Of a stretch of DNA of 64,000 bases, positions 60,183 to 64,000 are shown piece by piece. Source of the stretch: Lutraria lutraria (taxonomy: Eukaryota; Mollusca; Bivalvia; Venerida; Mactridae); NCBI GenBank assembly GCA_964023205.1, contig OZ026842.1, positions 35,913,501 through 35,977,500 of the forward strand, read 5' to 3'. Every line of letters starts with the position of its first letter. Position 1 is the stretch's first letter. Under the pieces are notes generated by a model. The model was not told where the DNA came from and ran no database searches. It worked only from the letters and a program-made list of their open reading frames with translations. The position numbers were made by a program, and so were the translations under genes.

Positions 60183-61539
60183 ACAATGTACAATGTATAC
60201 GTATTTTTTTACAAAATTATTCATTAGAGCGCACCGAATACAATCCGCAAATAGTTCGAAAAGCTTCTGACATTCGAGGTAGAGCATTTCTTTGATAAAT
60301 GGTGAAATGTATATACATGTATGGTATCACATAATTGTCAACTCTCGATAATGCAGATATAAGTGAAGAGATTTCTATTGACTATTTGCTAGATTTTCCC
60401 ACAAAGGACGGAAGCGCCGTAAGACACAAATCTAAACCATAAATCGGAACTTATATCATGTCACCAAGCGAGATAACTCTGGTTGTGATGTGCTAGCGCT
60501 GTTACCGAAATGACTAGAGTTGCATCCCTTGAATTATATCCCTTTGTCATGTACGAATGGATTTTACAGAAATTATTAGAAATACTTCATTTGTTATTGT
60601 TTTGACACATTTTAATTACAATTACTCTGTTTAACATGTTCATGAATAGACTAAACTGTTACAGTAATAAGTAATGATGTTGTTTTTTGGCGATGTTGGT
60701 GCTGATGCTGATGTTGTTTGTAATGATAATGCCACTGTTGCTGCTTCTAGTATACAATTAATGTATTACGTAATAAACAGCGGGGTATTGGGTACGGAAT
60801 TTCTTTAAAGTCAAGTATCTAACGAACGGAGGACTTTATAAAAAACTGAGGCATGGTTCCCTGCTTTATACATAATTTATAGTCATTTTAATGCTATTTG
60901 TTGTAATTAATATATTCCTATCTACAGAGTAGTTATCGTTGTTCAAAAAGTTGTAAATTACGTGAGATATTGATTTATAGAAGACCAATCAAATGTAATA
61001 TTTGTTTCAAATTACTTGCAATGCACTTTATACAGTGGGTTTATTTTAGTATATAAGTATGGTTTAGTTTTTAAAGTCTATAAATTGGTGAAACTTGATT
61101 TGACCTCATATCCAAGCCAGATAACTTAAATGGAAACAAAAATAGAAGTTGAAATAATTATGGCTACAGGCTTGGACGCATGTATAATATAAACTGCTTA
61201 TTAGATGTTGACAGAGATGTAAGTGAGGAATACCGAACGACAACTCTGTATAGAATTCGTAATATTACATGCTCTGGTTATCTTTAAAATAGTGTTTGTT
61301 TTCAATTACGCCACCTACGCAATAAAAAATCTGCGTCAAAAAATTAATTTAAGCGAATTTAACAAAATAGTGCGATTTTAACAGAATGTCAAAACTGAAT
61401 AATTTCACGGTCGATGCATGTATTTATTGTTTAGCTTCGGTGAGATTCTGTAGTTCACTCGCCTTTATAACGTTACGTTACAAAATAATGATGGATGTGG
61501 TCGCATTTATTCAACAAAACGAAATCAGGCCTTACTTGC
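60182..61539. other. Non-coding, no recognised gene
   Basis: AT-rich DNA. Nothing recognised beyond a GATGTTG-rich patch near 60675-60720. Confidence 0.35.
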
Positions 61540-61740
61540 ATAAACCATCTCAAACCCTGAGAAAATCTCAACTGTTGAGATTTTCTCAGATTCGTTGAGA
61601 AAATCTCAGTTTTGCACTAAGCGGCTTTCATAAAAGTTCTCAGCCGAAATTCTCAACTCAGATTCTGAGATTTGCTGAGATTTTCTCAATGACGTTGAGA
61701 CACCCCTAGACCTATCTCAACTTGTTTGAGAAATCTCAAA
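61540..61740. repeat. Cluster of TGAGAAAATCTCA hairpin repeats
   Basis: At least ten copies of TGAGAAA or TTTCTCA words in both orientations within 200 bases, including AAATCTCAACTGTTGAGATT and TTCGTTGAGAAAATCTCAG. These can pair in several alternative ways. No element ends or transposase are visible. Confidence 0.75.
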
Positions 61741-62461
61741 AAGAACGCGTCTAGAACCAAAATGGCGATCGTAAGGCGTCGAAGGAGGCGAGCTTGAAGA
61801 GGTATTTCGAGTATTCTAGCGTTTCTTGTTACATTTCTATGGGACAGATTGGGCTAGGAGTTCAGCTTCGGTTTCATTTTATGCAAAACTATATACCTGA
61901 AACCGCTGCAAACTTTGTTTTAAAGAATCCTTCCGGATTGTTTTATACTTTTGCGCATTCCCCGAAACGAATAGTGATTAAAGTTTACATGTATACATCA
62001 AGTGAACGTGGTGGAATTCCGTGACACTTTTTTCCATTTAAAGTAATTTTGGGTTGAATTGTAGTGTCTCATATAGAATTCATTACAAATGCACCAGCAA
62101 AGGTCCGTAACTACAGCATGTGATGAAGCCGGACAGTGTATTGAAATCGCACTAGTACCTACATATAACCCACTATTGAAGATTGGGTATTATAACCGCC
62201 TACAGACAATGTGTCAGGACGACATAATAGACACGGATCAATATACGAGATACTTAATGTTAGTGAATATAATACTAAGCAATATTTATTATGTTTAATT
62301 AGTCGAACGATAAACATGACGATGTTTTACTATAGTCCGACAATGGCCTGTGGATGATCAAAGATCAGCTAAGTCCATTCTGTAGGTTGAGTGGCATTTC
62401 GGAACATTTCGGTAGTTTCCGTAAAATATAAATATCAGTTAGTTTCCGGTTTAGCTGAGAT
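61741..62461. other. Non-coding, no recognised gene
   Basis: A tiny frame at 61761-61796 starts ATGGCGATC and encodes a short Arg-rich peptide before a stop. Two longer frames (61794-62024 and 62089-62298) have no recognisable domain. No gene supported. Confidence 0.3.
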
Positions 62462-62558
62462 TAAGAGCTTAGCTCAATCTGTAAAGTCGCCGAACGTTTT
62501 ACTTATGCTGCCTCTTAGTCAAGATGTTATGGGTTCGAACCCCATGTGAACGCTTTTT
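62462..62558 (+). mobile_element. tRNA-like sequence with Pol III terminator
   Basis: TTAGCTCAATC resembles box A, and ATGGGTTCGAACCCCAT is a perfect T arm with box B. A TTTTT run follows about 15 bases later. The acceptor strands do not pair and the A-to-B spacing is long, so this is a tRNA pseudogene or SINE head, not a working tRNA gene. Confidence 0.5.
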
Positions 62559-64000
62559 CCTTTCCATTTTTAATTGGCTTTTTGGCATTTGGTTATTGCA
62601 AATTTTAACTTCAATATTTGGACTGAATTTCTTATCCATTTCATTTAATTTCATGTAAATTCAATTTTAATTACTCCTTCGTTAGTAGTATTTGTGCTGG
62701 AGCCATGCACTGTCAGAATCTAATAAATTGCTTCGTTGTAACATGACATCGTCTGCATACTTTGAGAATAGAATTTGATTTTGATTGCAAATATATAGGC
62801 ACCGAAATCACGACCAATGCATGATTTGAAAAAATAGTGGTAAGATAAAGCATACTAACCAACGCAATTCACTTAGATGACGTTTCAAAGGCGGTGCACT
62901 GATTTTAAACACTTATAACAGTAGTCTACAGGTTTGTTATGTAAGGTCAAATTTAGTAATGTATTTGGTCATTGTTGTACGGCGGCCTTCTTTATATCAA
63001 AGGAATTAGGAAAAATTGTTCGATCTAAATGAACTTCGATGTATAAATTATTAGAGAAATTCGCTGTGTTTATTATCGGTGTGTTGTAATAATCATTTAA
63101 TCGTGTTATAAGATACGGAACACGGTATTTATACGTTTCGATGTATTTATTTTAGCAACATGTCGCAAATAAACAAAACATTATAAACATATTCACACAG
63201 ACTAATTTTATAACACTGACTTGTTTACGCAATTGTCGTTAATTAAATATCGATTTCGGAGCTCAATACAAAGAATGTCCGATCAGGTGAGAAATGATGA
63301 CTTAATTGGTTCGACATAGACGGTCACTTTATGGTTCGATATAGATGGTCACTTTACAGTTTGGGACCGTTATACCAGGTTTTTACGACAACGTACTCTC
63401 AGCCAACGGAGTATATTATTTTTGGAGACTTTATTTAAATATTGTATATGCATTCCAGCAGATATTGCAACGTCTGATACATCGAGGTGATAGTTTCCCC
63501 TGATTTTAATTTTAGGGTGGAAACAGGGACTACATATAGAGTACCTCGTGAACTGTAGAACCATATGACCAGATTCATGAGATTCATGAAACATCAACGG
63601 CTTGTATTTTTGATGGAGTAGATGATCACTTTAGTTTCGGGATCAGTTAAGTCAAACATACCCAACTTTCGCGGACATGCTGATTAGGAAAATCGATAAA
63701 AAAATTACATTAAACAAAGAAGGGGATTTTCACTATAATCGTCATAACTTTTATTCTATTTAAAATACGAAATTTGTACTCATCACAAAAGTTTAATTAA
63801 TCTTTTATCTTTCTAATGGTGTATTTTTTATTATTTTGAATTAATTCTTTCTTCGACCCTTTTGCGTTTGAAAAAGACACCTATCGATTCCCTCTATATT
63901 CAATGTAAAAAGCGTAAAATTGGTAGATTTTTCAATAAAAATCTGATGTTTTCAGCATCATAACTTTTTTTGGGGAAATGTGATCTAATTTGTACTCATT
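62559..64000. other. Non-coding, no recognised gene
   Basis: AT-rich DNA. A short direct repeat (GGTTCGACATAGACGGTCAC and GGTTCGATATAGATGGTCAC at 63308-63352) is the only structure seen. A 75-codon frame at 63370-63597 on the - strand has no recognisable domain. Confidence 0.35.

Noticed and set aside
60018..60287. Ser/Leu and Arg/Glu repeat frames on both strands
   Set aside because: They are translations of the (CT)n microsatellite.
61761..61796. ATGGCGATC... Arg-rich start, possible relic of a HARBI1-type nuclease
   Set aside because: Only 11 codons before a stop and no downstream nuclease motifs in any frame. Too little to support a pseudogene call.
62462..62558. Intact tRNA with long variable arm
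   Set aside because: The T arm is perfect, but acceptor strands do not pair and the D and anticodon arms cannot be drawn convincingly.

Overview
The window is AT-rich animal nuclear DNA. It has long introns with GT..AG splice sites, many short transposon remnants, and no long uninterrupted reading frames. Several tRNA-derived SINEs end in tails resembling GGCGTTAAACTCAAATAAAT, a tail I associate with molluscs. Both genes are animal families: a plakin and a pancreatic-type lipase. A mollusc, probably a bivalve, is my best inference, but the sequence does not prove it.

Layout. Bases 1-33600 hold no gene I can support. They contain a compound microsatellite, a roughly 4.4 kb satellite array built of short hairpin units (about 2275-6720), SINEs of at least three groups, several families of miniature inverted-repeat elements (MITEs), two foldback elements and a 36-bp minisatellite. 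Bases 33626-48543 on the + strand are a plakin-family gene of 17 coding exons plus a probable 12-nt microexon, encoding about 840 residues. It has a spectrin-repeat/SH3 plakin domain joined by a short acidic linker to plectin-type repeats. I see no actin-binding domain, long coiled-coil rod or GAS2 domain. Bases 50168-59672 on the - strand are an eight-exon secreted pancreatic-lipase-family gene of 473 residues, with a complete Ser-Asp-His triad and a PLAT domain. The two genes are tail to tail, about 1.6 kb apart. Bases 59673-64000 hold repeats only.

The most unusual signal lies in intron 1 of the lipase gene. A near-perfect 181-bp palindrome (58543-58723) carries, in its right arm on the + strand, every element of a type I hammerhead self-cleaving ribozyme with a self-complementary stem III. 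This layout is known from Penelope-like retroelements and retrozymes. The left arm carries the same motif on the - strand, but the only internal mismatch I find between the arms breaks its stem II. The two protein genes have no evident functional link: one is a cytoskeletal linker, the other an extracellular lipid hydrolase. Exon joins were worked out by hand from splice sites and reading phase. No database search was possible.
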